Shown: positions 1 to 12,830, counted from the first letter of the stretch. The stretch: DNA of 64,000 nt from Liolophura sinensis (GCF_032854445.1 NC_088295.1:59193249-59257248); one strand, 5' to 3'. Made by a program: numbers and translations. The notes: generated by a model from the sequence alone, not told the origin.

Positions 1-3000
1 AGACGAAAAATATCATTTCCTGTCATATTTCGAAAGAACTCCAAAGAATGTTGCTTCGTCCGTTTCATATCATTATCTCTTCAGTTTGCAGCAAGTCCTT
101 TTGACGTGATATTTCTGCTGATTTATCCCAAAAATTTAATCATACTTTATGTAATACATCATACACGATGATGTAGTGACGGTTCTAATCCCGTTACGTA
201 ACATCTGATATATCCGCTGATATGTCACGTCATTTCTCGTGATAAGTCATGTGAGCGATATTGCCTGTGATGCCTGAGTATCACTGATCTTATCTTGTCG
301 CCTGAATCTCACTGGTCCTTAGCAGAACTAATCTTACAACATACACTCCGGCGTCACAAGTCAAGCCGACCTGAACAAATTGGGTTTGCCAACGGGAACA
401 GCTAATTTGTTACTGATTGACTTAACTCGTTTAAGTACCGAGGCAGTTATGAAGTTAGCATAAACACTGGATTGAATGACGCCTGTACGAAGACGGAAAA
501 TTATAAACAAAGACCCGGAGCAAAGCCTTCGCTTGGACAGCTATTACAGTGCGACTTTTCGAGCCGACGGCAAAAAGCTTTTTGGGAAGCACTTGTGTCA
601 GTCAGAACGGCAAAGGTTTCCTTGACCCGTACATTTTCGCGCTTAAGGCATTCCGCCAATTACAACCCGTCCCGCTGGCATCCGGTGAGATTGAAGAATA
701 AGCATGACGCAGGCAATTTCAACGGCAGAAAAATTGTAGCCGGGGCACGAAACCGTTATAATATGGTATTGTTATTTTAATTATAAAGTGAGTGACAATA
801 AGTCCAGTACGTATACAAGGCCATGGGCTTTGACCAAAGATGTTTTCCACTGATGAAAAGCATGTAAAATTTCTAATTTGTAATTTGTTTGACAAATATA
901 ACGCTGAATTGACAGTATAATTAGGGATTACATAGTGCACATTTTTAGCTCTATGTGTATTTTGTTTTTGTTTACACTACAGGCATACAGGACAAAATCT
1001 TTCCACATGCAACTGATTGTAGTTTGTCTGAAGCCCTGTTGTACATGTGGGCATTTCATCGGCCTTATACGAGCAAGCTGGATAAAGCCTATTGTCCTTT
1101 AAAACATTGTACAACTCTGCACTTTAAATCCATCTCTACTACAAACCTGTATTAATTCGTTTATACGTATTGATCCACGGTTTGTGTTTTCTTTCCGTAA
1201 CGACATTCTCACTGCATGAATTTAAATCTCGACTTTCGATAAGGAAGTGGAGCTCCTCGGCCGGATTTCCTATTATCGTATTCTGTATAGAACATCGATA
1301 CCGCACAAGTCACACGTAAACACAACAATTCTATTCTACAATATGGTGATATATCGATGTATGTAGCTCTTAATTCCTTCTTACAGCATACTGATTCAGT
1401 ATGATTATGTTTCGGTAATGTGCGCGTGTTATCATTGTTTTCAGCTATATGACATTTTGTGTGACAACTCAAGCGTTCTTGGAGCTGTTAAGCTAATAGC
1501 TTCACCAGTACTGCTAATTAATCTATATGATAGCAACCCCTTGTTAGTTTAATGAGACATAGCTGGAAAGGAGTTCGCCCAGAGAAGCTACTTCCACATT
1601 CCACAGTCCTCTTTAGGTATCGGCAGTCGTCTGCGGCTATGTTGTGTCATCGTCTCTGCATCAAAACCCCATTGAGATTCCCGCACTATCTTAGTGGAGC
1701 AGAGCACTATTGATTATGTATTTATCGGATCAGCTGTCTCGGTAATGATTTGCTCTCCCTCGCCCGGCGATATGACACAAGCGATACCGTGGGGCTGGGA
1801 TACTTAAGCCGAGGCTATCATTAACATCTGAGTAACCAAACCGCTGTCTTATAAATCCTTCACCATCCACGTGTGCGCGGTTCGAACACGTTATTTGCCA
1901 TGCTGAAGTAATTTGTAAAATGGTGCCATAACAAGTTAAAGCTCCGCCTGAGGGCAGGGGAGTCGACATACCAGGCTGAGAAAACGCGTTCTTGACACAC
2001 GCACACACGTCTGTAAACAGTTATACAGCATTTCAAACAGTTTATGAAGCACTTGAGTTGAAGAGGGTAGTTAATGTAATCCAACCAGCTTGACACACGA
2101 ACTAACGGCTTTTGGCTGTGCTTTTAAGAATGTAAGTACACATAAAGACGAAAGATCTTAAGCTAAAACATCCAAATTTAAACATTAATTTCTTAGAACA
2201 GATTTCATTAGCCGTGGTTCATTTCTCTGTTACGTGAAACTGAATGGTCACAGATGCCCAGATAATGATATCCGTTTGTGTTATTATGAGATTCATGTGA
2301 CTGTTCATCAACTCAAGGGAACAGATTCAAAATAAGTGTTTTAATGACACTTATAAATTTGCATCAAATCACAATGGCACAATTTAATACGCCTGAAAAT
2401 GGCATGACACAGAACAATGCTCTCTTCTACAAGCAACGTTGAAATTATATTCCAATCATTCAAATATTTCAGTGTTTAACTAAAACAAATTTAGCCATTA
2501 AGCCGTTTGAATTGTTTTCTCGTGAACATTCCTATATGCTTTGTTGCATCAACGTACCGCCAATAACCCGTTAACCTTTACACATTTGAAAACAGTTAAA
2601 ACAGCAACTTTGCAAGTACAATCAATTTGCATGGAGGGTTGTATTTAGAATACTGTTATTTATCCAATGTGGAGTCATTAAACTGAATCAGTCACAAAAC
2701 TATCAAAGCCATCTGTGATGATCAGAAAATTTTCTGAGAACTGGACAGAACACGATGCGAGGGAATGGAGCGAGCTGAGGAGTTGATGCGGGTTTCGTGT
2801 ATAAAAGCGTGGGTATGTATGGGCGTACTATGAGCGCTTGTACATACCCCTGTTGCAATGCCCGGTGGACATTGCAAGTGAATACAGCCTAGTACACAGT
2901 AAATAACCACAAATAGGAGACGAATGAACGGCAGTATTATCTTTTGGGCAGAGCATGTGTACAATAAATGTGAACAGGTTTAGTGGCCGTGTATGTTTGA

Positions 3001-3957
3001 GCTGGAATCTGATATCTAATCTGAGGGCCTGTTGAGCTAAATAGTCTGTATTGCCTTTATGGGCTATCGCCATGTATGGGGATGTAGAAATGCCTGGTAG
3101 ATAAGAAATAATGGGTGTACCAGCTCACAAAGGTCTTGATGCATGTGGATGCGTGTGTATTGGTATCTTTCGAACACCGTTGTAATAATTCCAAACGGTA
3201 CAAACTGCATGAGCGAACTCTCAGTTCCGAACCTGCCATTGCCCCGGTGAAAATCTGATGTTATCTTCTAGCATACGGAGCGTTATCTTTTCTTTTTTTT
3301 AAAACATCTTCGGCTAGGTTTATCTCGCTCCACCTCACCGATCTCTATAATCTATAATATGCCATTTCCACACTCAGCGTGTACGTATATATAAATAAAT
3401 ATAGGACCACTGGTTAAGATAGGTGTGATACAGTTCATACCCCACAATGCCTACAGGGGTCGCGAACGCCATGGCCCAGTGCACTTTCTGTTGTAAGAAG
3501 TCCAACTAGCCCAATCATTGGGGCCATTAGAGATGATAATTAAATATAACATGGGAGACTTATTAATGCATACTTACTCGTGTGCCATCAGCTAGTTACA
3601 CAACCACACGTGTTTTTGATCAACACATTTTAATAACTCTGTGCCATGTTTGGCAAATGTTTAATGAACGTGCTGTGACTGTTAAAATGTTTAGAACCAT
3701 ATATATCAGTGAAGTAAAGCCCCCCTAAGCATTCTGTCCATTTTCCTTGTCATTTCCGCCACATAATGCGACGTATGAAAAGGCGCCTTACGTTGGTGTG
3801 CTCTAGACTTGGGGTTACGTTGTTTATATAGGAGAACCACTATCCCGATTGGAACATTCATCTTGTGCCAGTTAACATAGCCTATAAAGCATCACGTATA
3901 ACGGTTTTATCACATGACTTGAAAACGCACAGACTTTCGCATAGGTTTATAAGGACG
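1..3957. other. No recognisable gene or repeat
   Basis: I see no domain, repeat or RNA gene here. The longest stop-free frame on the plus strand (472-780, about 100 codons) opens with TTG rather than ATG and matches nothing I know, although that stretch is richer in GC than its surroundings. A second GC- and CpG-richer patch lies at 1730-2010. From about 2100 onward the DNA is AT-rich with only short frames. Confidence 0.6.
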
Positions 3958-3969
3958 CACTTCTTCAAG

Positions 3970-4535
3970 GTTAGGAAAGACAGGCTTCGTCTAAATTTAG
4001 AAGAACAGGCTTCGTCCAGATTTAAAAGGACAGGTTTCGTCCAGGTTAAGAAAGACAGGCTTCGTCAAAATTTAGAAAGACAGGCTTCGTCCAGGTTTAA
4101 AAGGACATCATTCGTCCAGGTTTAGAAGGACAGGCTTCGTCCAGATTTAGAAGGACAGGCTTCGTCCAGGTTTAGGAGGACAGGCCTCGTCCAGGTTTAA
4201 AGGAACAGGCTTCGTCCAAGTTTAAAGGAACAGGCTTCGTCCAGGTTTAGAGGAACAAGCTTCGTCCAGGTTTAGAAAAACGGAATTCGTCCAGGTTTTG
4301 AGGGACAAGCTCTCTCCGGGTTTAGAAGGACAGGCTTCGTCCACTTTTAGAGGGACAGGATTCGTCCAGGTTTAGAAGGACAGGCTTCGTCCAGGTTTAG
4401 AAGGACAAGCTTCGTCCAGATTAAGGGTAGGCCTTGTTCAGGTGTGGAAGAACACGCTTTGTAGAAGTTTACAATTTCATGTTGTGTTCAGGTTTAGAAC
4501 GACATGTCTGGTTCAGAATTAGAAGGTCTTAGATT
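3970..4535. repeat. 25-bp minisatellite, about 18 in-register copies plus degenerate end
   Basis: The unit reads approximately CAGGTTTAGAAGGACAGGCT followed by TCGTC. The TTCGTC landmark recurs at 3986, 4011, 4036 and so on to 4411, which is 17 steps of exactly 25 bp with no indel, although individual units differ by one to five substitutions. After 4430 the unit decays (GGCCTTGTTCAGGTGTGGAA, then GGTTTAGAACGACATGTCTG) and is lost near 4535. The period is not a multiple of three, and the stop-free frame across it is a by-product of repeat composition. There are no unique spacers, so this is not a CRISPR-like array. Confidence 0.93.
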
Positions 4536-7321
4536 AGATAAGATGCCTCGTAACAATCAATTTTTATCAAAAAGAGGCAAGTATATAAAAACTTATAAAC
4601 TTATTTTTGTCTATGATGTACCTTGTGTACTTTGGACCATTGAACTCCACATTTTACGTTGTGCCCACAGTTAATCCAGCCGCACAGTTTTCAGTTTTGA
4701 CCTTTTTATTCAATTTATAATGAAAATCTCGAAGAATTCTCCATACTCCATACAAAAGGTGGACTAGCATGAACACGTTCCCATAGATCACAGACACAGA
4801 TCAGAGAGAAGCCGTAAATACTGAATGAACGATATTCTCCCATGTGTGACAATCATGCTCCATCAAGACATTTACAATGTAACACGTGGCAGACGGTGAC
4901 AGCTTTCGGTAAGGGACCTGATTCGCCACCAACCCCCCATCGTGACGATATATAGAGCCACATATGAAAATCTATGCATTTCATTACCACTGTTTGTGAG
5001 CAGGGGACAATGAGACACGCGTTCTGAGGTTAACTAAATAAAGTTTGGTTGTGTATATCTCGACAAACATATGGCGTATTCCGCAATACTGTTTTGTACA
5101 ATGATCGGTTTATACAGAGTAGTTTGTATATAACGAATACACACGATCACAAACTGACAGAGTGAATACGTGTAGTTTGGTACAAAATTCAATAAATATT
5201 GTGAATATGTGTTATGTAATGCAAGTCGCAGTATACATGCAAATGGAAAAGTGAAATAAAAATGAGTCTTATAAAATCTACGAATGTAGAATGAAAAATA
5301 TAACTGCAGCACAAACTTGGAAAATTAGTGAGAAATAGACAAACACAGTTCCCCATAAATTGAAGAATGCTGTGCAGAGCGAGAACTTTTGACTATATTA
5401 CAAGTTTTAAGTCACTGGATAGATAGCTATATGACAAACAATGGTCGGTTGAAGGAGTGTAGTTTGCTTAAATGTTAAGCCATGCGCACAGAGTAAACTA
5501 CTCATGCGATGTTGATTAACGATCAGGTTTAAGCCTATGGCTCAATGGAAAAATCCATTGTACTGTATCATTAAGAAGCTGACTTAAGAGGAATTAGACT
5601 CCTTTCCCAACGTGCCAATGATAATGCTTCGAAATTTAAGCCATTGTACCTTGAAGGAAGAGCTGATGTGGAAAAAAGAAGTTTCAATGGGTGGTAAACG
5701 TCTCGAGAACCATCAGGTCAATAAAGCTTAAGTGTGAATATCAACATAGACAGATCCGAGGAGGGGCCTTCCGCTCAGCTATATAGCAAATCGATCTAAA
5801 CTTCACTGAATCTATTAAAGGGTACCTTAGTCACAAATTATATGATTTTTAACTCAAAAGTGAAACAGGCACAAAGGCAAATATCCGCGAAAAAAATGCA
5901 ACTATTCACAATAAGCCGCAAAATGATTGTGTGATACAGAAGCATGCATGTCTCCTCTGTGTACATGGGACGGTGTACACAGACAAACACGTACATCCTA
6001 TAACATTGCATACATAGGCCCAACGTAAACTCAAGCACGCACAGCATACTCGACAGTATCACAGAAAAGGATTAACGCTATGAAAGTCCTGTTTCGATCA
6101 AGACACATCAATCATGTGTTATTTGTATAAACTGTAATATGTAAGAGAACATTTATCAGAGAGTGTCAACAAATGGTCCCCTCTTCTGCCTCTCCTGATC
6201 ACATAATATAGAAGTATAGTTTTCAAATATTATACAGTGCAACAACAGGATGACGACAAACTATTGCTATTATATATTCCGCTCGTTTATCATTGCTACC
6301 GTAGATTACTGAAATAAAGCCTCTCTCGTAAGTGCTATTATCATGTAAAGCCGTTGAGGAAATGAGTGACCGAGACCAGGATGCTTCCTACATTGACATA
6401 TTTATCGTGTGGATAGCACATTCTGACATGTTTTCTAAGTTCTACATTTTTTTTCTGTGTGTAAGGAGAAAGTTGTAGTTGTATGGCTGAGAAATTGTTA
6501 AGTACCACGTTAAAACTCCATGAATACATATATACACTTGCCACACTTGTGAGACATAGACGACACATCAAAATTGACTAGGAGGCGTCTAAGCGTAACA
6601 TAATCCCATTATAAACTGTGTTTTCCTGTGGGCCTACCCATTCAATGAGTCAATGGATTCCTATAGCTGTGGGCTGCAAAGTAACATTATGATGTGTCAT
6701 ATCACTATATTTCTACAAAATTCTATATTTTACACTTAACTGTTGTTTCAAGTTATTTCTTTGTTAATATTAGATATACAATCCTTTTATGTTTTAACGG
6801 ATCCCTCTGGCCATCATTTAGTAACTGCCATCATTTCTTGTCGAAAGTGCTGTTGTGCGTCTTTCATTTCATTAACATTCAATATTTCCTTTGTGTATGA
6901 AAACTAGAGCGCAAGCACTGCTAAACTGACAACACACAGTTCCACAATGTTGAACGATTTGTGTTATCGGAAGCGTGTATAACATGGACATGCGCATTAT
7001 GGTCAAAACAGATCTAGGGACATGGTTTCATTGCTATATGTTCAGTTTTCAGGTAGTTAAATTAATGAGGCGTATTAAATCTTTAAGTTGCTGTATGCAT
7101 ATATATGATGGACAAATGGTTGGCTAATAGATATATTACTTACCTTGTCGACTTCACAAGATTCATTTCAGGTCTTTCGTGTATATTTTCTTGGCATGTT
7201 TAAATTATGCATAAACATTGAATGGCTAGGGATGGTTTGCGGCTATCGTATAAATGGGTAAAGATGTGAACCTGTGAACAACTTAAACTCGATTAGCCTA
7301 TAGGTATATTCTTTCCTTACA

Positions 7322-7322
<1 letters not shown>
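4536..7322. other. AT-rich, nothing recognised
   Basis: Only short open frames on either strand (none above about 92 codons), no tandem or dispersed repeat that recurs in this window, and no tRNA-like structure. The content is compatible with intergenic or intronic DNA. Confidence 0.6.

Positions 7323-7399
<77 letters not shown>
7323..7399. repeat. Compound microsatellite (TA)n(TG)n
   Basis: About 17 TA dinucleotides (7323-7357) pass directly into about 21 TG dinucleotides (to 7399) with one interruption (GCG at about 7370). The whole tract is alternating pyrimidine-purine. The open frame through it is repeat translation, not a gene. Confidence 0.97.
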
Positions 7400-7516
7400 T
7401 AGCAAGATACTTGCAGTCACGGTCCAGGCTCTTCTCAACATGGAATAACGTAGTTTACACAGCGTGTTGTTTTCAGTTTATAACAACGTTATGTTGTTTT
7501 ACGGTATATTTCATTA

Positions 7517-7582
<66 letters not shown>
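7517..7582. repeat. (AT)n microsatellite
   Basis: A pure AT dinucleotide run of about 33 units, 120 bp after the preceding TA/TG block. It can extrude as a cruciform and is a likely site of length polymorphism. Confidence 0.97.
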
Positions 7583-7584
<2 letters not shown>

Positions 7585-7749
7585 AACGTAAAGACAAAAT
7601 AAAACACCTATATTTCATTGATTCACCGAAGGGCCCATTAATGAGTAGTAGTTAAAAAAGATATATCGTCTATATAGTGAACTATGGATTCTTGTCCATT
7701 CGTACATCTAGTTAAAAGAGATACAAGTACGTGATAAGATCATAAAAAA

Positions 7750-7801
7750 TATTTATTTGATTTATTTGATTGGTGTTTTACGCCGTATTCAAGTAAAAGA
7801 G
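7750..7801 (-). mobile_element. SINE family A, 3'-tail fragment (copy 1)
   Basis: The plus strand shows TTTATTTGATTGGTGTTTTA then CGCCGTATTCAAG, the tail-proximal end of the family whose fullest copy is at 59.14-59.39 kb. Read on the minus strand, this is the 3' end of the element with its (AAAT)n tail. Everything upstream (body and tRNA-like head) is missing. It is one of seven copies in the window. Confidence 0.85.
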
Positions 7802-9290
7802 AAAGATGTTCTGTACATAAAACATACTTTAAACAATGAAAACAAGCAAATAACCATGGCCGAATTTTATGGCAAGAAATTTAGGACATCAAAGAGCAAC
7901 GAAAATGAAAGAATAGACCACGGCGGAGTGAATGCTTGGGAGATAGGTTGGCAATCACAGCATTTCTCAAATAAAGGATCCACGACATCAACTTCAGGCC
8001 TAGGACATTGGGAAGTAATATTGATTTTGTTCTGGTCTATATAGTACCTGTACAATGTGACAACCAACCCAACCCTTAGTTACATGTACTTTAAATTTAA
8101 CGTTTCGGTTTGACAACTTGGCTATGGAGTGTAACACGGGATTGGTTCACTTCCTCTAGACAATGAAGTTTACAAGGGGTCGCCGAGCTAATGAAAGTCT
8201 AGTGGGACTGCAATTGTGGGATGGCTTCGAAGGATTTCCCAAGTGACCAACACACTTCATTTCTTGGTAATCAATTCACAGAAAGACTAGTACTGCTCGG
8301 GTACTGGAGAGCAGAAACAACGAAGCACATATAATTTTGTCAATATGACACAATATGTAGGTCAGCCTTCTAAATCAACATTGAGATAAAAAAAATCGAA
8401 ATTATTTCCAAACTTTCACGCCGTATTTGTTGTCTTTTCCGCATTGTTTGTGTCTCACAGCATTTGTAGTACTCTCCAAATTTTCGTGTTTCAAAGGTTA
8501 TATCACTAAAATATACAGGCTTAACAGGTGGCTAAAACTAATTAGAGACATAACTAAAGCATATGTACATTTCTCACTCAGAGTGTGTAAGTCAGCTTAT
8601 TATTACAACGTTTGTATTTAGTACCTTCGCTCAAATTGTTCATAAGTTTATTAAAATTTAATACAGGTTTAAATCTTAATACCAGTTTTGTTCTAATACA
8701 AAACCAATTCAATTTTAGTCATACCAGGCTTAAATGATAATACACTTTTCAGACCTGAGTCAGAGTGTACTCTGAAAATATGTCACGGTAAAGTGGTCGT
8801 ATATTATGTATACTATGACAGAAGAAATTAACCATAACGTACGGTTGGTTGTGCAAGTACTGTGTCTGTTCTATAGAAATGACAGATGCACTGTGCACAT
8901 ACACATATTGTAATACATCAACCATACAGTAGAAATACTCGTCACACACGTACATATACATACATGCAACGTGAACGATACATTCCTGGGATACCACCAC
9001 TAACAGGCGTCTGTGTGGTTATTTGTAGTTTCTTGTTTATAGATATTTTTTTTGTTTTCTTATAAAATAACGTTTATCTTCAGCCAATAGCAAATAAACA
9101 ATGTTTGAAGAGAGTTACCTAATAATTAAGCATGCATATCACTGTATGTACAAGGGAAGAGATCGAGCCACCACTGCGGAGCGTAGCCTGCGGGTTCTTC
9201 GCAATTTCTGTTGTTTTAATAAATTGATGGCTGTTGAAGTGCCATCCTGAAATAGCATGCGGCGTCTGTCTCGTGGCTTACGCGGAGGAA
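7802..9290. other. Nothing recognised
   Basis: The frames at 7757-8044 and 7867-8067 overlap the SINE fragment or each other on opposite strands and have no recognisable domain. A short, loose repetition of AATACAGGTTTAAAT / AATACCAGTTTT-like words occurs at 8655-8745. I see no other structure. Confidence 0.55.
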
Positions 9291-9310
9291 GGGGGGGGGG
9301 GGGGGGGGGG
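9291..9310 (+). repeat. Homopolymer G20
   Basis: Twenty consecutive G residues (the sequence reads AAG before and TGCTGG after). The G-rich strand is plus. It could form a G-quadruplex, and it is also a typical site of polymerase slippage or assembly error. Confidence 0.95.
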
Positions 9311-10440
9311 TGCTGGAATAGTGGAGTAATTAACATGGTTGAAAAAACAAAGTGCACACTTACCAACTCTAATGGTCTCCGAGACGCCTTGACCATGCAC
9401 TATCCATGCTAGGAGATTGACGAGTCCGATGCCTACCGCCAGGCATTGTCTATGTACACCCTCAAACATGGCCATGTAGAGTTCTGAACAAGGTCACCTC
9501 CTGAAGACGCTCCCGTCGTAATTGTCTCTGATCCTACGATTGTATTAATCCGACTCGGTCGTCCGGCCCGGAGTAACTGAGCAGAAAAATCCATACAGGG
9601 AGTCCAATAACATAATGATACACATCACGGGGCTACATCGCCGACGAGGTAAAGCTTTCTGTGAAGACAAGAGAGAGAAGGGGGATATACACGGTGTAAA
9701 AGTCGTCGAACGCACACAGTTCAAACCGTCAATTTGTGCGATATAGTAGTAGTAGTAGTAGAAATGTGTCTGCCCGTTCTCCGTTATAGGACAGAGAGGC
9801 TTAAACGGTGGGGAGGTATAAGCGCGATGCTTTGCCCGTATAGACCGTCTCTTTACAGCCGCGACCAGACCATCGCACGGCTCCTGCGTCAACACGATCG
9901 TCAAGTGGTAAATTAGGCTTTCTCGAGGTGAATCCCCGATACTGTGCAGCGCTTTCCTGCTGTACAATAAGCTCTCAGTGAACCGGTTTCTACTCAACTG
10001 CCTACCATATCGAAAACGCAGCCGACACCGTATCTATTTTGAACCTGACAACGTTTAGCCATGAACAGTGGGTCAGGCTCCGAAGGTTATAGAGCCCGTA
10101 TAACTCCCAATCAGCTGATGCTATGCCATATTTGTGTACACACTTATTACCAATCTCCCGGTGTTTTGTCTGGGTATTAAAGATGAATGCACAGAGGACT
10201 GGCATTCCCACTGACATTTTCGCTGAGTTAACGGTATTATGTATGAACAAAGATTACACAATATTGTCCACAAAATAACATGAAACAAAATCCTGTGGGA
10301 GATATTTTTATCTTAGCCTTTATAAACAAGACAATTTATATCTCTGGGGCAGAAAAATAACAACTGAGGCCAGATACAGGAAATTTAAAAGAATAACTTC
10401 GGCGTAAGCCTATGCGTATATATGTGTTGTGTACGCAAAA
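9311..10440. other. Open frame without recognisable product; (TAG)n
   Basis: A 150-codon stop-free frame lies on the minus strand at 9545-9997. It crosses a TAG/CTA trinucleotide run (9745-9762) that translates to six tyrosines, and it shows no domain, signal peptide or membrane segment. I treat it as chance. Nothing else is visible. Confidence 0.5.
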
Positions 10441-10720
10441 CACAACTGTTCAAACAAAATGAATTCGCCCGAATTCCCACGGGCTAAGTTCTACGGCGGA
10501 CAGGACATAATGAGCAGTCCTAACTCAAGATTTATTGCCTTGATGCACTCCCCAAAGCAACATCAATTCTTTTCTTTGATTTAGACACGATTTTAATCAA
10601 ATAAACCCTATCTACTGTTAATCTAGACACTTCGCACCAAAACGACTTTCTGCCACCCAACACCTTCACGCCCCCACTCCCAGAAGTCTTTTTATCGTCC
10701 GTTGTACCGCCTTTTTTTGA

Positions 10721-10822
10721 GCATGCGTCAAACGAAAACAAACATGGCGGCAAGACGATTGGGTGGGAAGTTCTATTCGCCTATATATCCGACTGCTCTT
10801 TTAAAATCAAGTCGCGGCAATA
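10721..10822 (+). promoter_or_regulatory. Possible CpG-rich promoter
   Basis: Within 100 bp there are a GCATGCG word (10721-10727, like an NRF1 half-palindrome), ACATGGCGGC (10742-10751, resembling the YY1-type ATGGCGGC motif often seen at metazoan transcription starts) and a TATA-like CTATATAT (10781-10788). They sit upstream of an ATG at 10823, in a patch richer in CpG than the flanks. The motif identities come from general knowledge of metazoan promoters, and their function here is inference. An upstream ATG at 10744 opens a 36-codon frame that overlaps the downstream one. Confidence 0.25.
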
Positions 10823-11029
10823 ATGAATCCGTTCTTCTCCGACGAGGAGCTTAATGTCCCCTCAGGCCAACTCTTTTACGAAGACTCTATCAATCACCTT
10901 TGGTCAGTAGAATTACTTAGTACGCTTTGCGCACCTCCCTTGCTTTTTGAGCGCTTAACCGCTATTTCAAACAGTGCTAGAGGCGACGGCATGTGTTCAT
11001 CTCAGTCGGGTGAGACGACTGAATTGTGA
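10823..11029 (+). CDS. Possible first coding exon, product unknown
   Basis: An ATG in the context CAATAATGA opens 68 codons beginning MNPFFSDEELNVPSGQ and ending at TGA. The peptide is acidic at the start, has no signal peptide or membrane segment, and is not a protein I recognise. A good 5' splice-site match (CGG, then GTGAGA at 11010) lies just before the stop, so the frame could be a first exon spliced out at 11009. Support is limited to CpG-rich context, promoter-like motifs 35-100 bp upstream and the donor site. I see no matching downstream exon. The chance-ORF explanation remains the more likely one. Confidence 0.2.
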   Translation: MNPFFSDEELNVPSGQLFYEDSINHLWSVELLSTLCAPPLLFERLTAISNSARGDGMCSSQSGETTEL

Positions 11030-11413
11030 AACGAGATCAGACGATCAACGATGGGTCAAGGTATACAAGCAACGTTACACATATACATGTAGCATGCGCA
11101 GACATGTAGCCAATGAATGAGGTTAGAGATTTCAACCAGTCATGCGCTCAAAGAACGTGTAAATGAGTTAACGTTATTCGTTTCATCAAGTTGTGGTGAA
11201 TTCAGGAATTGCCCGATCATATATAGCCTACAGACGAATTCAGAAGATATTTGCTATACAATGAATATTGCGAAGACTCTTAACATCTTAACAGGATAAA
11301 CACTGTTGGGTTTAGCCGATCTGTGGCCTAAGAGTTAGAAGTTAGATGACTGAACTTCACTCAACCTGGTATGTAAACACTTTCATAAAAAAAAGCTCAC
11401 ATCGTTCGTAAAC

Positions 11414-11544
11414 TGAATATTTAAAGAACACTTCGCGACTACACACATATGACAGGCGCTTCTAACTAAACGATTTTACAGTTTTCACTGAATATGTAAA
11501 GAACACTTCGCGACCACATACTTTACCAACACCTCTAACATAAT
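11414..11544. repeat. 77-bp direct duplication (two copies)
   Basis: The block GAATATTTAAAGAACACTTC...GCGAC at 11414 recurs at 11491 as GAATATGTAAAGAACACTTC...GCGAC. The second halves (CTTCTAACTAA versus CCTCTAACATAA) are also alignable. The offset is 77 bp. Two diverged units only, probably an old local tandem duplication. Confidence 0.8.
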
Positions 11545-12024
11545 CGTAAGGTTCAGAAAATTTACAGAATTCAGACAATTTCTTAAATGGAACCGCAGCT
11601 GATCGCAAAGAATGTTTTATGTTTTTTTCCTCTCTCATTCAGCTTATAATTCCACAAAAATATATAGGCTAATTAACAGTATTCGGCTGTGCTCTTTTCA
11701 AATTTGAATTCAAGTGCAAGTATAATGCAATTATAGTGAATCACCTAAAATGTCATTTATAGCATTCCCCGTGTTGTCTGCGTCATTTGGACAGTGCAAT
11801 TCACTCAAGTAATGACGTCACTGTAAATTGATTTCATTGGCTAATTCCATGTATGACAAAACTGAACATGGCCTGCAAACCGGTTTTATCACCTAAAGAA
11901 ACATCAAAACAAACATTTCAAAAGATATTTGAAAAAAGCGATATCAGACATTTCTTGCGATATATATTGTATTTTTTCTTTCAACATATCAGATAATATT
12001 CTGGGGTATTAGATAATAAATCCA

Positions 12025-12103
12025 TAATCACCGATCGCCACGATATGGCTGAAATATTGCCGATGTGGCGTAAAGCCATAATCATTCATTCATTCATAAT
12101 CAC
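12025..12103. repeat. Dispersed repeat family B, copy 1
   Basis: The core GATATGGCTGAAATATTGCC followed by GATGTGGCGTAAAGCCATAA ends in a short ATTC tetranucleotide tail (12082-12097). The same core occurs at 39.6 kb. From memory, this core with an ATTC/ACTC-type tail is common in mollusc genomes, which fits a short retroposon or its tail. Orientation relative to any RNA is unknown. Confidence 0.8.
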
Positions 12104-12702
12104 CGAACGTGCACAAATGAAATCTAAGTGATAGAACATTAAGTTTCAAGTATCCATGGACCCAGTTCTCAATATGCCTATGTCCATTTTATCGAGCGGT
12201 TGCTCCTTTACCCCAATGAGCCTCTTCAAAAGGTAAAGGAGCAATCCTCAGACCAATGTAACCCGGCGATGTTCACGCTTCTTGGAAACCACTGTGATGA
12301 AAAGAATTCTTGGAGAGACCATCATGATCAAAGAGATCTTTAGTGTAGAGGATACTGTATGATTCTTTGGGGCAGGGTGGTGTGTGTGTTTTGGTGGTGG
12401 GCTGGCGGGAGTTTGAGTTAATGGGTATACATTAACCAGTATACAGGGGTATCTCAAAGTGACCGCCTGGTTGGGCTTCGGCTAACAGCCAAACCCTGAC
12501 ATCGCGGGTGACATATCATAATGATTGATTATCTGAGTGATTTATCACACATGCTCATGGACTGAATATAACAAAGGATTTTTTCTTCGTGGAAAAGAAT
12601 TTTGCTTTCTGAAGAGAGCCATACTAAAACCCTTTGCGTGCTATAGACTCATCGAATCCAGTAAGATATGATGAAACTGCATGCAATTAATAATTCTACA
12701 TG

Positions 12703-12830
12703 CTCCGACCGTACGTGGGCAGGTTCGGCAGGAACCTGCGGATGGTCGTGGGCTTTCTCCGATCTTTTCTCCCACCACAATGCTTGCCGCCGTCGTAAAA
12801 CACCAATCAAATAAATAAATAAATAAATAT
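12703..12830 (+). mobile_element. SINE family A, internally deleted (copy 2)
   Basis: The only plus-sense copy. It runs CTCCGACCGTACGTGGG, GGAACCTGCGGATGGTCGTG, CTCCCACCACAATGCTTGCC, GCCGTCGTAAAACACCAATC, then ends in AAATAAATAAATAAATAAAT. Compared with the other copies it lacks part of the central GGGCTCTGCCCGG block and the TATAAGTGAAATATTCTTGA segment. The tRNA-like head is absent. Confidence 0.88.

Noticed and set aside
472-780. 102-codon frame at the left end
   Set aside because: It begins with TTG, has no ATG near its start, and lacks any domain. It could be an internal exon, but no splice evidence is visible.
3970-4430. CRISPR-like array
   Set aside because: Units are directly adjacent 25-bp repeats without unique spacers, in a eukaryotic context.
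9545-9997. 150-codon minus-strand frame as a gene
   Set aside because: It includes a trinucleotide microsatellite giving a run of tyrosines, has no domain or hydrophobic pattern, and has no supporting promoter or splice context.
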